A stretch of DNA of 64,000 nt from JANXMY01 sp964251675 (lineage in GTDB: Bacteria; Armatimonadota; Armatimonadia; Armatimonadales; Capsulimonadaceae): positions 62,001 to 126,000 of the forward strand of contig CAXUKS010000006.1 in NCBI GenBank assembly GCA_964251675.1, read 5' to 3'. Position numbers and translations under genes: made by a program. Position 1 is the stretch's first letter. Each line of letters starts with the position of its first letter. Shown here one piece after another: positions 16,329 through 25,440 of the stretch. The notes beneath the pieces are model-generated. The model did not search any database and was not told where the DNA came from. It was given only the letters and a program-made list of their open reading frames with translations.

Positions 16329-18350
16329 TTAGCGCGGCGTCAGCAGATAGGCGCGGGGCTTGCCGTTGAGCGTGCCTGTGCCGACGACCTGCCCGGCGGC
16401 GTTGGTTCCGGTGGCGGTTTCCAGCACCCAGCCGGAGTGGGCGGGGAGTTGGGCGTTCAGGTCGCGGGCCGTTTTGCCTTGCCAGAGGACGGCGCGGGTG
16501 CGGCCTGTGGCGGAGGCGGTGGACGTGCCGACAACATCGCCGGTGGGGCTGAGGCCCCCGGCGGCGCTGTCAGTGTCGCCGGGCAGGGGGGCAAGGTCGG
16601 TCAAATGGCCCGCGTCCCACAGGAACGCATGGCGGGTGGGGCCGTCGCTGACTTCCGAGGTTCCGGCAATCTGCCCCTGGGCATTGACGCGGTCGGCCAG
16701 GCTGTTCGCGCCGCCGAGCGTGCCGAGGTCGGTCATTGCGCCGCTCTGCCACGCGAAGGCATGGGTCTGACCAAATGTTTCCGTGTCCGCTTTGCCGACG
16801 ACAATTCCTGCATCGCTGACGGCGTAAGCGGCGCTGTAAGGGCCACCGAGCGTGCCGAGGTCGGTCAAATGGCCGCCGTCCGAGAGGAACGCACGGGCAA
16901 CCAGGGCGTGCCAGCGGTCACGGTCGCCCGTCATTGCCCACCCCGCCGCCTGCCCGGCGTCATTGATGCCGTGTGCCTCGGAGTACGGATAGCCGGGCAG
17001 GGAGCCGACCCGGTGCGGCGTGCCGTCCCACACAAACGCCCGGCCCCGGTTCGGGATATTGTACGACGCCCCCGCGACCCGCCCCCCGGCGCTGATGGCG
17101 TTCGCCAGACTGAATCGCTGCCGGGGCAGTGCGCCGAGCGAGGCCGTGCCGCCCGCCGCCCAGACTTCGCCGCGTGAGGCGGCGTCATCAGTCAGGGCCA
17201 CCTGACCGGAGTTGTCAAGGCCCGACGGCAGGCCGTCGCCGAGGTCGGTCACCGTGTAGCCGGGGGACAGGGGGGACACCGAGGCAAGGCCATGTGAGGC
17301 TGCTGCCGCCGTGAGACGCCAGGGCAGGATCGCGGGCACGGCCAGGGCCAGCAGCCAGGCCAGACCGCGCCGGGCAGGAGCGGAGCGCAGGCCGGTCAGG
17401 CGGCGGCGCAGAGTCCGAAAGCCCGGCGACAGGCCCAGCGCCGGGGCGGCGGTCTCGCCGCCGGTTAGGCGAAGCAGAAGGTGTCCATAGAGCGCAGGCG
17501 AGGCCCCAGTCGCTTGCAGTGCCAGCGCATCGCAGGCTTCTTCACGGGCGGCAGCCCATTCGGAGACCGCCCACCAGACGAGCGGGTGAAAAAAGAACAG
17601 GGTGCGGGCCAGGGTCGGCAGCGCGGCCAGCCGCAGGTCCCCGCGCTTGACGTGCGCCATCTCGTGCGCCAGCATCAGCCGCATTTCCTCGGCAGACAGC
17701 ATGGAAGACAGGCCCAGCGGCAGCAGAATAATGGGCTTGAGCCAGCCCGCGACGCAGGGAGCATTCACCGCCGCGCTTTCGCGCACCTCCGGGGCGCAGC
17801 GCAGGCCAAGCCTCTGGGCCAGCGCATCGCAGTCCACACCAGGGAGAGTCACCGAGACGGCCCCGCACATTTGCCGGGCCAAACGTGTCCCCTGCCCCGC
17901 CAGCACGGCCAGCGACGCCAGCACGCCCAGTCCCCACAGCGCCATCAAGGCCAGAGGCCACACGCGAGGTGCAGCGTTGTCCAACTGGCTGACTGCCGAA
18001 GGCGGCAGGGCAATCGCTGGATGAGCGGCGGCAGCAGGAACTGCTGCCGGCGCGAGGCGCGGGGCGGCCAGCGGAGCCAGCATTGGGGGTTGGGTCACAG
18101 TGGGAGCGGGCAGGAGCGGCACGGACAGCGGGGCCAGCCAGCACAGGTCCAGCACCAGCTTCAGGCAAGCCAGCCACCACAGCGCGGCCCGCAGGCTCCC
18201 GGGCAGGCGCGGCAGGAGGCGGCACACGAGGCCGACACCCAGCACAGCCAGCCCGCCGGTCAGGGCGGCGTGACCCAGCCGGGCGGCCCCCGAGCTTGCC
18301 GGAGTCGCGCACCCATTCAGCACAGACAACAGCGCGGCAGGAATGCTCAA
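16329..18350 (-). CDS. BlaR1-like M56 membrane metallopeptidase fused to HAF repeats
   Basis: The product has 673 residues. Residues 1-350 form an M56 (BlaR1/MecR1) protease module: membrane segments at about 28-46, 53-78, 131-152 and 329-347, zinc motif HEMAH (H229, E230, H233), and the following WAAAREEACDALAL that carries the third ligand. Residues 360-673 are HAF repeats (such as AFAWQSGAMTDLGTLGG and AFLWDAGHLTDLAPLPGD), placed where BlaR1 has its beta-lactam sensor. This part should be extracellular. The protease probably cleaves the BlaI repressor encoded 3 bases upstream when the HAF domain senses a signal. Known parts: M56 and BlaI pairing. Inference: HAF as sensor. Confidence 0.85.
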   Translation of the reverse strand: MSIPAALLSVLNGCATPASSGAARLGHAALTGGLAVLGVGLVCRLLPRLPGSLRAALWWLACLKLVLDLCWLAPLSVPLLPAPTVTQPPMLAPLAAPRLAPAAVPAAAAHPAIALPPSAVSQLDNAAPRVWPLALMALWGLGVLASLAVLAGQGTRLARQMCGAVSVTLPGVDCDALAQRLGLRCAPEVRESAAVNAPCVAGWLKPIILLPLGLSSMLSAEEMRLMLAHEMAHVKRGDLRLAALPTLARTLFFFHPLVWWAVSEWAAAREEACDALALQATGASPALYGHLLLRLTGGETAAPALGLSPGFRTLRRRLTGLRSAPARRGLAWLLALAVPAILPWRLTAAAASHGLASVSPLSPGYTVTDLGDGLPSGLDNSGQVALTDDAASRGEVWAAGGTASLGALPRQRFSLANAISAGGRVAGASYNIPNRGRAFVWDGTPHRVGSLPGYPYSEAHGINDAGQAAGWAMTGDRDRWHALVARAFLSDGGHLTDLGTLGGPYSAAYAVSDAGIVVGKADTETFGQTHAFAWQSGAMTDLGTLGGANSLADRVNAQGQIAGTSEVSDGPTRHAFLWDAGHLTDLAPLPGDTDSAAGGLSPTGDVVGTSTASATGRTRAVLWQGKTARDLNAQLPAHSGWVLETATGTNAAGQVVGTGTLNGKPRAYLLTPR

Positions 18351-18353
18351 CGT

Positions 18354-18758
18354 CTAGCTCCCTTCGGCATCGGTCTCCGTGAGGTCTGCGTCAAGGCCGT
18401 CCACCAGACGCCGCAGCTCGGCCCGCTCCCACTCGGTCAGCTTGTTGGGCTGGCTGAGATAGGCTACAAACGGCGACAGTGAGCCGCCCAGCGACTTCTC
18501 CACGAAGTCCGAGACGAGGCCCTGCATCAGTTCGGTTTTGGCGACCACGGGCGTGTAGAGAAACGCGCCGCCATCTTTACTGCGTGCCAGAAAGTTCTTC
18601 TTTCGCAGGCGCTCCATCATGGTCAACACTGTGGTGCGGGCCAGATTATGTGACTCCCCGAACTGTTCGGCAACTTCGCGGACAGTGACAGGGGCACGGT
18701 CGGTGACATAATGCAGCAGGGCCAGTTCCTGGTCCCCGAGCGTGGGCGGTTTATTCAT
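18354..18758 (-). CDS. BlaI/MecI/CopY family transcriptional repressor
   Basis: The product has 134 residues; the frame extends far upstream, but the ATG at 18758 gives the standard length and N-terminus (MNKPPTLGDQELALLHYV). A winged-helix DNA-binding domain occupies about residues 8-75 (VREVAEQFGESHNLARTTVLTMMERLRKKNFLARSKDG), and a dimerisation helix region follows. In known systems the partner M56 protease cleaves the repressor to induce the genes. The partner is encoded immediately downstream here. It is divergent from the VanW gene, so the 145-base gap may hold the operator for both sides. A -10 box TATACT lies about 58 bases before the start. Confidence 0.88.
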   Translation of the reverse strand: MNKPPTLGDQELALLHYVTDRAPVTVREVAEQFGESHNLARTTVLTMMERLRKKNFLARSKDGGAFLYTPVVAKTELMQGLVSDFVEKSLGGSLSPFVAYLSQPNKLTEWERAELRRLVDGLDADLTETDAEGS

Positions 18759-18861
18759 GCGGGGCGTGTGCTTTCTTTGCGTGCTGACGGCAGGAGCGGA
18801 AACTATTCCGTGATGATGCCAGTATAGCATAGGACTACACCCGTCGTCAAGCGGAACAGCC

Positions 18862-18890
18862 TTGAATCTCATCCGCCGAGCGGGTACACT
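18862..18890 (+). promoter_or_regulatory. Promoter of the VanW gene
   Basis: A -35 TTGAAT (18862-18867) and a G-rich extended -10 GGGTACACT (TACACT at 18885-18890) are separated by 17 bases. The start codon at 18903 is 12 bases after the -10, so the 5' leader would be very short. The divergent blaI promoter is in the same gap. Confidence 0.6.
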
Positions 18891-18902
18891 GAAAAGAGTT
18901 TT

Positions 18903-19928
18903 ATGAAATACGCACTGCCCCTGTTGATTACGCTGACTGCTGCTGCACTTTCGCCCGCCGCACACGCCGTTTCGGCGGCCCCTGCACTGCCGGAGACGGT
19001 CCCGATGGCTACTCTGTCCTCCCTGTCGCCCGCGCTGGCGGCGTGGAGTCCGCCGCCCCTCCTGCTGTGGGGCAACACGCCTGACCCGTCCCTGTCTCTG
19101 ACCGCCGACTGGCGGCGCGTGTTCGATGTCGCTGCCCTCGGGGCCTTTGATGTGCCTCTGCGAAACGACCCCGGCGAGCGCACCAACATTCTGCTGTCCG
19201 CGCAGGCCGTGGACAATCTGACACTGGCCCCCGGCGCAGAGTTTTCGTTCAATGACACCGTTGGCGAGCGGACCCCGGAGCGCGGCTATCAGGACGGGCT
19301 GATGTTTGATCAGGGAAAAGTCGTGCGCGGAACCGGCGGCGGCATCTGCCTCGTCGCCACTGGTCTGTACAACGCCGCCCTGCACGCAGGACTGCCGATT
19401 GAGGAGCGGCATCCGCATTCGGGCGTCGTCAGCTATGCCCCGCCCGGTTGTGATGCAGGCATCTACTACGGGCAGAACGACTTGAAGTTCCGCAACACCA
19501 CCGGCAAGCCGCTCACTATCCGCGCCGTCCCGGAAGGCGACCGCGTCGCCGTGCGCCTGTTCGGGCGGACCCCGCCGCCGGGCCGGGCCGTGGTGGTCAA
19601 GCCTCTGGCCTTGACAACCCTGCCGTGGAGCGTGAAAACGACAACCGACCCGGCCCTCCTGCCGGGGCAGGTAGTGATAGATCAAAAGCCCCGTGCGGGC
19701 TACGATGTCACCCTGGCCCGGTACTGGACGTTGAAAGGCCGCGTCGTCAAGCGCGAGATCGTGACGCAGGAGCACCGCGCCCCGCGCCCCGAAGTGCGCC
19801 GCATTGGTCCCGCCCCGGTGCTGCCGGGCTTGCTGCCAACGGTGCTGCCGATGACGTCCCCGGAGGCCACGCCGGTGCTGCCACCAAACGGCGGCGGGCC
19901 GGTGACAGACGCGGAGCCGGGGGATTAA
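18903..19928 (+). CDS. VanW family exported protein
   Basis: The product has 341 residues with a signal peptide (MKYALPLLITLTAAALSPAAHA). The VanW domain spans about residues 85-215: RTNILLSAQAVDNLTLAPG, FSFNDTVGERTPERGYQDG, GTGGGICLVATGLYNAAL, ERHPHSGVVSYAPPG and DLKFRNTTGKPL. The usual GGGxCQVxT motif reads GGGICLVAT, so Gln is replaced by Leu. The C-terminal part may be a G5-like beta domain. VanW proteins are linked to cell-wall and glycopeptide clusters, but their activity is not established. Being divergent from a BlaI/M56 unit suggests envelope stress control. Confidence 0.85.
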   Translation: MKYALPLLITLTAAALSPAAHAVSAAPALPETVPMATLSSLSPALAAWSPPPLLLWGNTPDPSLSLTADWRRVFDVAALGAFDVPLRNDPGERTNILLSAQAVDNLTLAPGAEFSFNDTVGERTPERGYQDGLMFDQGKVVRGTGGGICLVATGLYNAALHAGLPIEERHPHSGVVSYAPPGCDAGIYYGQNDLKFRNTTGKPLTIRAVPEGDRVAVRLFGRTPPPGRAVVVKPLALTTLPWSVKTTTDPALLPGQVVIDQKPRAGYDVTLARYWTLKGRVVKREIVTQEHRAPRPEVRRIGPAPVLPGLLPTVLPMTSPEATPVLPPNGGGPVTDAEPGD

Positions 19929-19930
19929 AG

Positions 19931-20048
19931 CCGGGGGTGTAGAAACCCCCGGCAAAGAAATGTCCTTCGGACACAGAGAAGCCAGCAAAGAACAGGTTTT
20001 TTCCTCACCCGAAGGGTGCTTCCCTGCCGGGGGTTTTTACACCCCCGG
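19931..20048. repeat. 24-bp inverted repeat before ligA
   Basis: Arms 19931-19954 and 20025-20048 are reverse complements with one mismatch and share the CCGGGGGT...ACCCCCGG core of the element at 11400. The left arm starts 2 bases after the VanW stop. A frame open through the right arm would add about 34 residues to LigA, which I rejected as a start. A smaller hairpin (TGTCCTTCGGACA) lies in the spacer. Confidence 0.82.
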
Positions 20049-20061
20049 TGGCACATTGCCT

Positions 20062-22218
20062 ATGACACACACTATTTCCCTATCCCCCCAACAAGCCGCC
20101 GCGACACGGGCCGAAGACCTGCGAGCGCAGCTTTCCCACGCCAACTACCTGTATCATGTCCTGGACCAGCCGGAAATGGCCGATGCCGAGTACGACCGGC
20201 TCCTGCGCGAGCTAACTGAGCTGGAAGACGCGAACCCGGCGCTCGTGACGGCGGACTCGCCGACGCAGCGGATCGGAGCCTCGCCGCTGTCCGAGTTTCA
20301 GCCGCACACGCACCGGCAGCCGATGCTGTCTCTGGGCAATGCCTTCAACGACGACGAGTTGCGGGCGTTTGACGAAAAGGTAAAACGGCATCTGGGGCTG
20401 GCCGATGACGCTTCGGTCGAGTATGTCACGGAGCTGAAAATCGACGGGCTGGCGATCTCGCTGACCTATGACAACGGGGTGTTTCAGACCGCCGCCACGC
20501 GCGGCGACGGACTGACCGGCGAGGACATCACGGCCAATATCAAGACGGTGTCCAGCCTGCCCTTGCGCCTGCGCGGCGCGTTCCCGGACTTTGTGGAAGT
20601 GCGCGGCGAAGTTTATTTGGACCATGCTGAGTTTGCGCGGATCAATGCCGAGCGCGAGGAGGCGGGCGAGCCGGTGTTTGCCAACCCCCGCAACGCCGCC
20701 GCCGGCAGCGTCCGGCAGCTCAACCCGGCAGTGACGGCAAAGCGCCGCCTAACGCTCTTTTTGTACGCTTTGGGCGAAAGCAGTGCGCGGGTTGCCGAAT
20801 CGCAGGCGGGGCTGCTGGACACGCTCAAAGAGTGGGGAATGCGGGTCAATCCAAACGTCCAAACCTGCCCCGACATTGAGGCCGTGCTGGCCTATGTAGC
20901 CGAGTGGACCGAGAAAAAGGGCTCGCTGCCCTATGACATTGACGGCATCGTGGTCAAAGTCAATCCCTACACGCAGCAGCAGGATTTGGGGGCCGTGGCA
21001 CGGACGCCCCGCTGGGCCATTGCCTACAAGTTCCCCGCGCTGCAGGGGCGCACTAAAATTATAGACATCATCGCGCAGGTCGGGCGCACCGGGGCAATTA
21101 CGCCAGTTGCGCTCGTGGAACCCGTCACCCTGCCGCCGAACTCTGTGGTGCAGCGGGCGACCCTGCACAATCAGGCCGAGATTGACCGCAAAGATGTCCG
21201 GGTCGGCGACACCGTGGTCATCCAAAAAGCAGGCGATGTTATCCCCGAAATCGTGCAGGTGGTCTTGGAGTCCCGCCCCGAAGGCACGCAGCCCTACACG
21301 CTCCCCAAAACCTGCCCCGCCTGCGGCACGGCGCTCGTCCGGCCCGAGGGAACCCCGGTCACGCGCTGCCCGAATGCCTCGGGCTGCCCCGGCCAGACGG
21401 TCCAGCGAATCATTCACTTTGTCTCGCGCCGGGCGATGGATATTCAGTGGCTTGGCGAAAAGCACGCCGCGCAGCTTCTGGAAGCGGGGCTAATCAAAGA
21501 CGCCGCCGACTTGTACACGCTGAAAAAAGACGACTTGCTGCCGCTGGAGCGCATGGGCGACAAGCTGGCAGACAACATCCTGGCGGCGATTGAAGGCAGC
21601 AAGCGCCCGCCTCTGCCCCGCCTGATTTTCGCCCTCGGAATTCGCTTAATTGGCGAGCATTCGGGCGAGATACTGGCCCGGCACTTCGGGTCACTGGACA
21701 AATTAGGGGCAGCCACGGTGGAAGAGCTGGCCGCCGTGCATGAAATCGGCCTGACCACCGCCGAGGCGATTGTGGCGTTCTTCGGGCAGCCCGAGACGAC
21801 TATCTTGCTGGACAAACTCAAACAGGCTGGGGTGCAGCCCGTCACCGAAGGCTTTGCGCCTGCCTCAGATTTATTCGCCGGGCAGTCGTTTGTCTTCACG
21901 GGGTCCCTGCAAACCATGACCCGCGACGGGGCTGAAGCCACGGTCAAACAACTGGGAGGCCGCGCTGCATCGTCGGTATCCAAACAGACGGATTACGTGG
22001 TCGCCGGGGAGAACGCGGGCAGCAAGCTGGAAAAAGCGCGGACGCTGGGCGTTCCGGTGCTGACCGAGGAAGAGTTTCACGCGCTGGCGGCAGGGCAGGT
22101 CCCGGACTGGCTGATAACGCAGCGCGAGGAAGCCGCTGCCAAAAAAGCCAAACGCACGAAGAAGCCTGCGGACGATGCGCCGACGCTGGCAGGACTTGAC
22201 GCGCCGGACGGCGAATAA
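20062..22218 (+). CDS. ligA: NAD-dependent DNA ligase
   Basis: The product has 718 residues from the ATG at 20062; the longer frame from 19960 would translate a repeat. The enzyme seals nicks in replication and repair. In order: the Ia and adenylation domains with catalytic lysine K126 in ELKIDGLAISL, an OB fold (about 325-405), a zinc finger with four cysteines (CPACG and CPNASGCPG, about 415-440), helix-hairpin-helix repeats (about 445-590) and a BRCT domain (about 600-690, FVFTGSLQTMTRDGA). The length is a little above the usual 670 because of a basic, Lys-rich tail. Confidence 0.96.
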   Translation: MTHTISLSPQQAAATRAEDLRAQLSHANYLYHVLDQPEMADAEYDRLLRELTELEDANPALVTADSPTQRIGASPLSEFQPHTHRQPMLSLGNAFNDDELRAFDEKVKRHLGLADDASVEYVTELKIDGLAISLTYDNGVFQTAATRGDGLTGEDITANIKTVSSLPLRLRGAFPDFVEVRGEVYLDHAEFARINAEREEAGEPVFANPRNAAAGSVRQLNPAVTAKRRLTLFLYALGESSARVAESQAGLLDTLKEWGMRVNPNVQTCPDIEAVLAYVAEWTEKKGSLPYDIDGIVVKVNPYTQQQDLGAVARTPRWAIAYKFPALQGRTKIIDIIAQVGRTGAITPVALVEPVTLPPNSVVQRATLHNQAEIDRKDVRVGDTVVIQKAGDVIPEIVQVVLESRPEGTQPYTLPKTCPACGTALVRPEGTPVTRCPNASGCPGQTVQRIIHFVSRRAMDIQWLGEKHAAQLLEAGLIKDAADLYTLKKDDLLPLERMGDKLADNILAAIEGSKRPPLPRLIFALGIRLIGEHSGEILARHFGSLDKLGAATVEELAAVHEIGLTTAEAIVAFFGQPETTILLDKLKQAGVQPVTEGFAPASDLFAGQSFVFTGSLQTMTRDGAEATVKQLGGRAASSVSKQTDYVVAGENAGSKLEKARTLGVPVLTEEEFHALAAGQVPDWLITQREEAAAKKAKRTKKPADDAPTLAGLDAPDGE

Positions 22219-22225
22219 GCGGGGC

Positions 22226-23302
22226 ATGACGCAGGTTTCAGACACAGACGCTCGGCGGGACAATGGGCGCCCGGTAGCGCCGGTCAAAGAACGGCTGGCC
22301 GCGCTGGACGTGTGCCGGGGCTTTGCCATTCTCGTCGTGGTGTTTATCCATGTCTCCGGCCACTTCCTGCCCGCCCTGCATCCCCGCCACGCCGCCCCCT
22401 ACCCCGCCTGGTGGCTACTGATCATGCCCAATCAAGCCGCGCAGTGGGCGGTCCCCTGCTTTTTGATGCTCAGTGCGCTGGTCAACGCCCGCAGCGTGGC
22501 CGGGGGAGATTTAGGCCGCTACGCCCGCCGCCGCGTTCAAACCGCCCTGCTTCCCTATGTGTTATGGAGCCTCTTTTACGTCGCCGTCGGTGTGATCGTC
22601 AACCATCAGCCGCGCCCCGGCGTCCACTCTCTGCTGACGCTTCTGCAAACCGGCAAGGCGTGGTATCACCTGTACTTTTTTGTGCTGGTGCTGGAGCTGT
22701 ACGTTCTCCTGCCCCTCTTCGTGCCTGTCTTCAAGTGCCGCCCGCCCTTTTGGGCTGTGGCTTTCGGCGCGGCGCTACTGCAAACCGGCGCTTATCTCTT
22801 AAACCGCTTCGTCTTCCTGCATTCGTTCCAGAGCACCATTTTGTGGGACATCCTGCCGGTCGCCCTGGGTCTCTGGCTGTGGAGCCGCCCGCTGCCACTG
22901 CCAGACACGCTGAAAAAAGCCTTGTGGCCTTCGCTTGCCGTGGTAGTGACGGGGCTGGCGATATATCTGCCGCCCGCAATGGCCGTGCAGCTTCATCAGC
23001 CGCTGAACACCGCCGTTTATCAGTTTGGGCAATGGGGCTATGCGGCGGGGATGAGCGTCTTTGTGCTGGCCCTGTCCACCGCGCTGGGAACGAACCGGCT
23101 TTCCCAAGTGCTTGGTTTTCTGGGGGCTGAGTCGCTGATCATTTATGTGCTGCATCCGCTGGCAATTCTGGCGCTGGACAAATACGGCCTCAATCACCGC
23201 GTCAGCACCGCGCCGGGGCTGGTTGTTTACTACGCCGCCTGTCTCGCGCTGCCACTGGCGGCGGGCTGGATTTGGAAAACAGTTAGACGGCCAAAGAACT
23301 AA
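22226..23302 (+). CDS. Acyltransferase family 3 membrane protein
   Basis: The product has 358 residues from the ATG at 22226, 7 bases after ligA. It has about ten membrane helices. The first begins LDVCRGFAILVVVFIHVSGHF, whose Arg and conserved His are typical of acyltransferase-3 proteins. Members add acyl groups to sugars, peptidoglycan or exopolysaccharide at the membrane; the substrate is not predictable. Its end overlaps the end of the convergent hflX gene by 4 bases. Confidence 0.82.
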   Translation: MTQVSDTDARRDNGRPVAPVKERLAALDVCRGFAILVVVFIHVSGHFLPALHPRHAAPYPAWWLLIMPNQAAQWAVPCFLMLSALVNARSVAGGDLGRYARRRVQTALLPYVLWSLFYVAVGVIVNHQPRPGVHSLLTLLQTGKAWYHLYFFVLVLELYVLLPLFVPVFKCRPPFWAVAFGAALLQTGAYLLNRFVFLHSFQSTILWDILPVALGLWLWSRPLPLPDTLKKALWPSLAVVVTGLAIYLPPAMAVQLHQPLNTAVYQFGQWGYAAGMSVFVLALSTALGTNRLSQVLGFLGAESLIIYVLHPLAILALDKYGLNHRVSTAPGLVVYYAACLALPLAAGWIWKTVRRPKN

Positions 23303-24585
23303 TCCGGGATATAGCCCGGCGTGAACGGCATCAGCCGCCCGGCCAGCTCGTGAGCAATATCGGCATGAACGGTGATTGTTTCAGGGCCGTAGTCCACCGA
23401 ATGCACCCGGCCCATCTCGTAGCACTGCGCGACGACGTCTGAGCGTCCGTAGGGCAGTACCAGTGTCACCGTTGCCAGCAGGGATTGCAGCGTCGCTTCC
23501 ATCCGGTCCATCAGGAACGGGATGCCTTCGCGCTTCAGGGCCGAGAGGTAGCATGAGTTGGGCGTTTCCACGATCAGCTCCTGCAGCGCGTAGCTGTCGC
23601 TCATCGTGTCGGCTTTATTGTAGACCGTGATCATCGGCTTGTCAGCGGCTCCCAGCTCGGTCAAAACCTCCATGACCGCCCGCATCTGCCGTTCGCGCTC
23701 CGGGTGGCTGGTATCCACGACATGCACCAGAAAGTCCGCCTGCACCACTTCTTCCAGCGTGGCCCGGAACGAGGCCACCAGATGATGCGGCAGGTTGCGA
23801 ATAAAGCCGACCGTGTCGGTCATCAGCACGGACCAGCCGCCATGCGGCAGGACGACGCGCCGCGTGGTTGGGTCCAGCGTGGAGAACAGCATCCGGTCCG
23901 CCAGCACTTCCGCGCCGGACAATAAATTGAGAAGTGTGCTTTTACCCGCCGACGTGTACCCCACCAGAGCGCACGTCGGGAACGGCAGCTTGTGCCGCAG
24001 TTGCCGCTGCTGAGAACGCTGCTCTTTAATCTCATCGATCTCGTGGCCGAGCAGGGTAATCCGCTCCTTGACCCGCCGCCGGTCGCTTTCCAGCTTGGTT
24101 TCGCCGGGGCCACGCCCGCCGATGCCGCCCTGCTGCCGCTCGAACTTGGTGTAAAGTGACGACAGCCGGGGCAGCAGGTAGTTAAGCTGTGCCAGCTCCA
24201 CTTGCAGCTTGCCTTCGCGGGTGCGTGCCCGCTGGGCGAAGATGTCTAAGATGAGCTGCGTCCGGTCCAGCACCCGCCGTTCCAGAGCGTTGGTCAGGTT
24301 GCGCTGCTGCGTGGGTGACAGCTCATCGTCAAAGATGACCAGCTCCGTATCCGTAGACGCGATCTCGCCTTTGAGGTCTTCCACTTTGCCCGGCCCAATA
24401 TAAGTTGCTTTATCCGGGGCGCGGCGCGATTGTGAAAACTCCCCTACTACCCGTGCCCCCGCCGTCATCGCCAGTTCCGTCAGCTCGGAGAGCCGCATCG
24501 CCATGTCGTCTTCGCCGCCCGCCAGAGACAGCGAGACAATCAGCGCCCGCTCCTGCATCGCCGTGTCATAAGTGTGTTGTGCCAT
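23299..24585 (-). CDS. hflX: HflX ribosome-associated GTPase
   Basis: The product has 428 residues, the usual length. The N-terminal HflX domain (about 10-185) ends in the conserved GGIGGRGPGETKLESDRR. The G domain follows: G1 GYTSAGKSTL, G3 DTVGFIRNLPHHLV and G4 NKAD. HflX binds the 50S subunit and splits stalled or heat-damaged ribosomes. A TATACT box lies 8 bases before the start codon and there is no ribosome-binding site, which suggests a leaderless mRNA. Confidence 0.94.
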   Translation of the reverse strand: MAQHTYDTAMQERALIVSLSLAGGEDDMAMRLSELTELAMTAGARVVGEFSQSRRAPDKATYIGPGKVEDLKGEIASTDTELVIFDDELSPTQQRNLTNALERRVLDRTQLILDIFAQRARTREGKLQVELAQLNYLLPRLSSLYTKFERQQGGIGGRGPGETKLESDRRRVKERITLLGHEIDEIKEQRSQQRQLRHKLPFPTCALVGYTSAGKSTLLNLLSGAEVLADRMLFSTLDPTTRRVVLPHGGWSVLMTDTVGFIRNLPHHLVASFRATLEEVVQADFLVHVVDTSHPERERQMRAVMEVLTELGAADKPMITVYNKADTMSDSYALQELIVETPNSCYLSALKREGIPFLMDRMEATLQSLLATVTLVLPYGRSDVVAQCYEMGRVHSVDYGPETITVHADIAHELAGRLMPFTPGYIPD

Positions 24586-24593
24586 AGATAGAG

Positions 24594-24599
24594 AGTATA
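24594..24599 (-). promoter_or_regulatory. -10 box for leaderless hflX
   Basis: The minus strand reads TGGGTATACT, with the hexamer at 24599-24594, 8 bases before the ATG at 24585. This leaves no room for a ribosome-binding site. Confidence 0.55.
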
Positions 24600-24706
24600 C
24601 CCAGCAGCGTTATTTGCTAACAACTCTCACTATTTTCAGATTGCCGCGAACCCTTTTGGTGGGCTTTCCCGTTAAAGACATCAAACTTTGACGGAGGGAT
24701 ATATTA

Positions 24707-25411
24707 ATGTCTGATTTTATGACAGCGACCATCATGCTGGGGACCGCGCTCTGCTTCGCCTTTCCTGTTCTGCTGCTCATCTTCGGCGTTCTGCTTGCAA
24801 GGGCAACGCAGCGGGCCGAGATTGATCCGGCCACCCGGCGCGTCGGCCTCTGGCTGATTGGGGCGGGGCTGCTGGGTATCGCCCTGTATATTGTCGGCGG
24901 CTTGACCAACTTGGTGGCTTTGTGCTGGGCTGCTGTCGCTTTGGCTGTCTTCACTGCCGTGCTTGGCGTCCTGTTCCTGTGCAGCTCTTTAGGACGGTCC
25001 TTTCGGGCTGTGTCCTGGGTGCTTCTCATTGATACGCTTGTCGTGGTGGCCTTCTTGCTATTCGCCCTTCGGGTCGCGGCTGCGGCGCAGAAAATCGAGG
25101 CTTACAACAATTCCAATGAGGCGGAGGTGCGGGCCGCCCTCGCACGAAACCCGAACGACCCCGCCGCGCATTCCAGCCTGGCTTACATCGACTCGCATCG
25201 CGGCGACCACGTGGGCGAGATAGCCGAGTGGCGCCAGGTCCTGCGCGTGGAGCCAGACAACATAGATGCCCTGCTGCTGCTCGGCGGCAGGCTGACCCAA
25301 GCGGGGAAAGTGGACGAGGCAAGGCCGATCTTCCAGCGCCTGGCCGCTCGGCATGATCAGTTCAGCGCCAACGCACACAAGTGGCTGGTGCGGCACGGCG
25401 GGAAGCAGTAA
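24707..25411 (+). CDS. Membrane protein with C-terminal TPR repeats
   Basis: The product has 234 residues. Four hydrophobic helices are seen at about 7-32, 45-68, 70-92 and 99-121. The C-terminal third contains two TPR-like helix pairs (EVRAALARNPNDPAAHSSLAY and EWRQVLRVEPDNIDALLLLG, the latter with xxPxNxxAL). The TPR part probably lies on one face of the membrane and binds a partner protein. A ribosome site GGAGGG precedes the start at a suitable distance. The function is unknown. Confidence 0.7.
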   Translation: MSDFMTATIMLGTALCFAFPVLLLIFGVLLARATQRAEIDPATRRVGLWLIGAGLLGIALYIVGGLTNLVALCWAAVALAVFTAVLGVLFLCSSLGRSFRAVSWVLLIDTLVVVAFLLFALRVAAAAQKIEAYNNSNEAEVRAALARNPNDPAAHSSLAYIDSHRGDHVGEIAEWRQVLRVEPDNIDALLLLGGRLTQAGKVDEARPIFQRLAARHDQFSANAHKWLVRHGGKQ

Positions 25412-25440
25412 TAAGCACCGGCGGAGCCGGGCAAGTCTGG

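Noticed and set aside
18759..19988. Long minus-strand frame extending blaI upstream to 544 residues
   Set aside because: It is antisense to the VanW gene and has no domain; the BlaI fold fits only the last 134 residues, starting at 18758.
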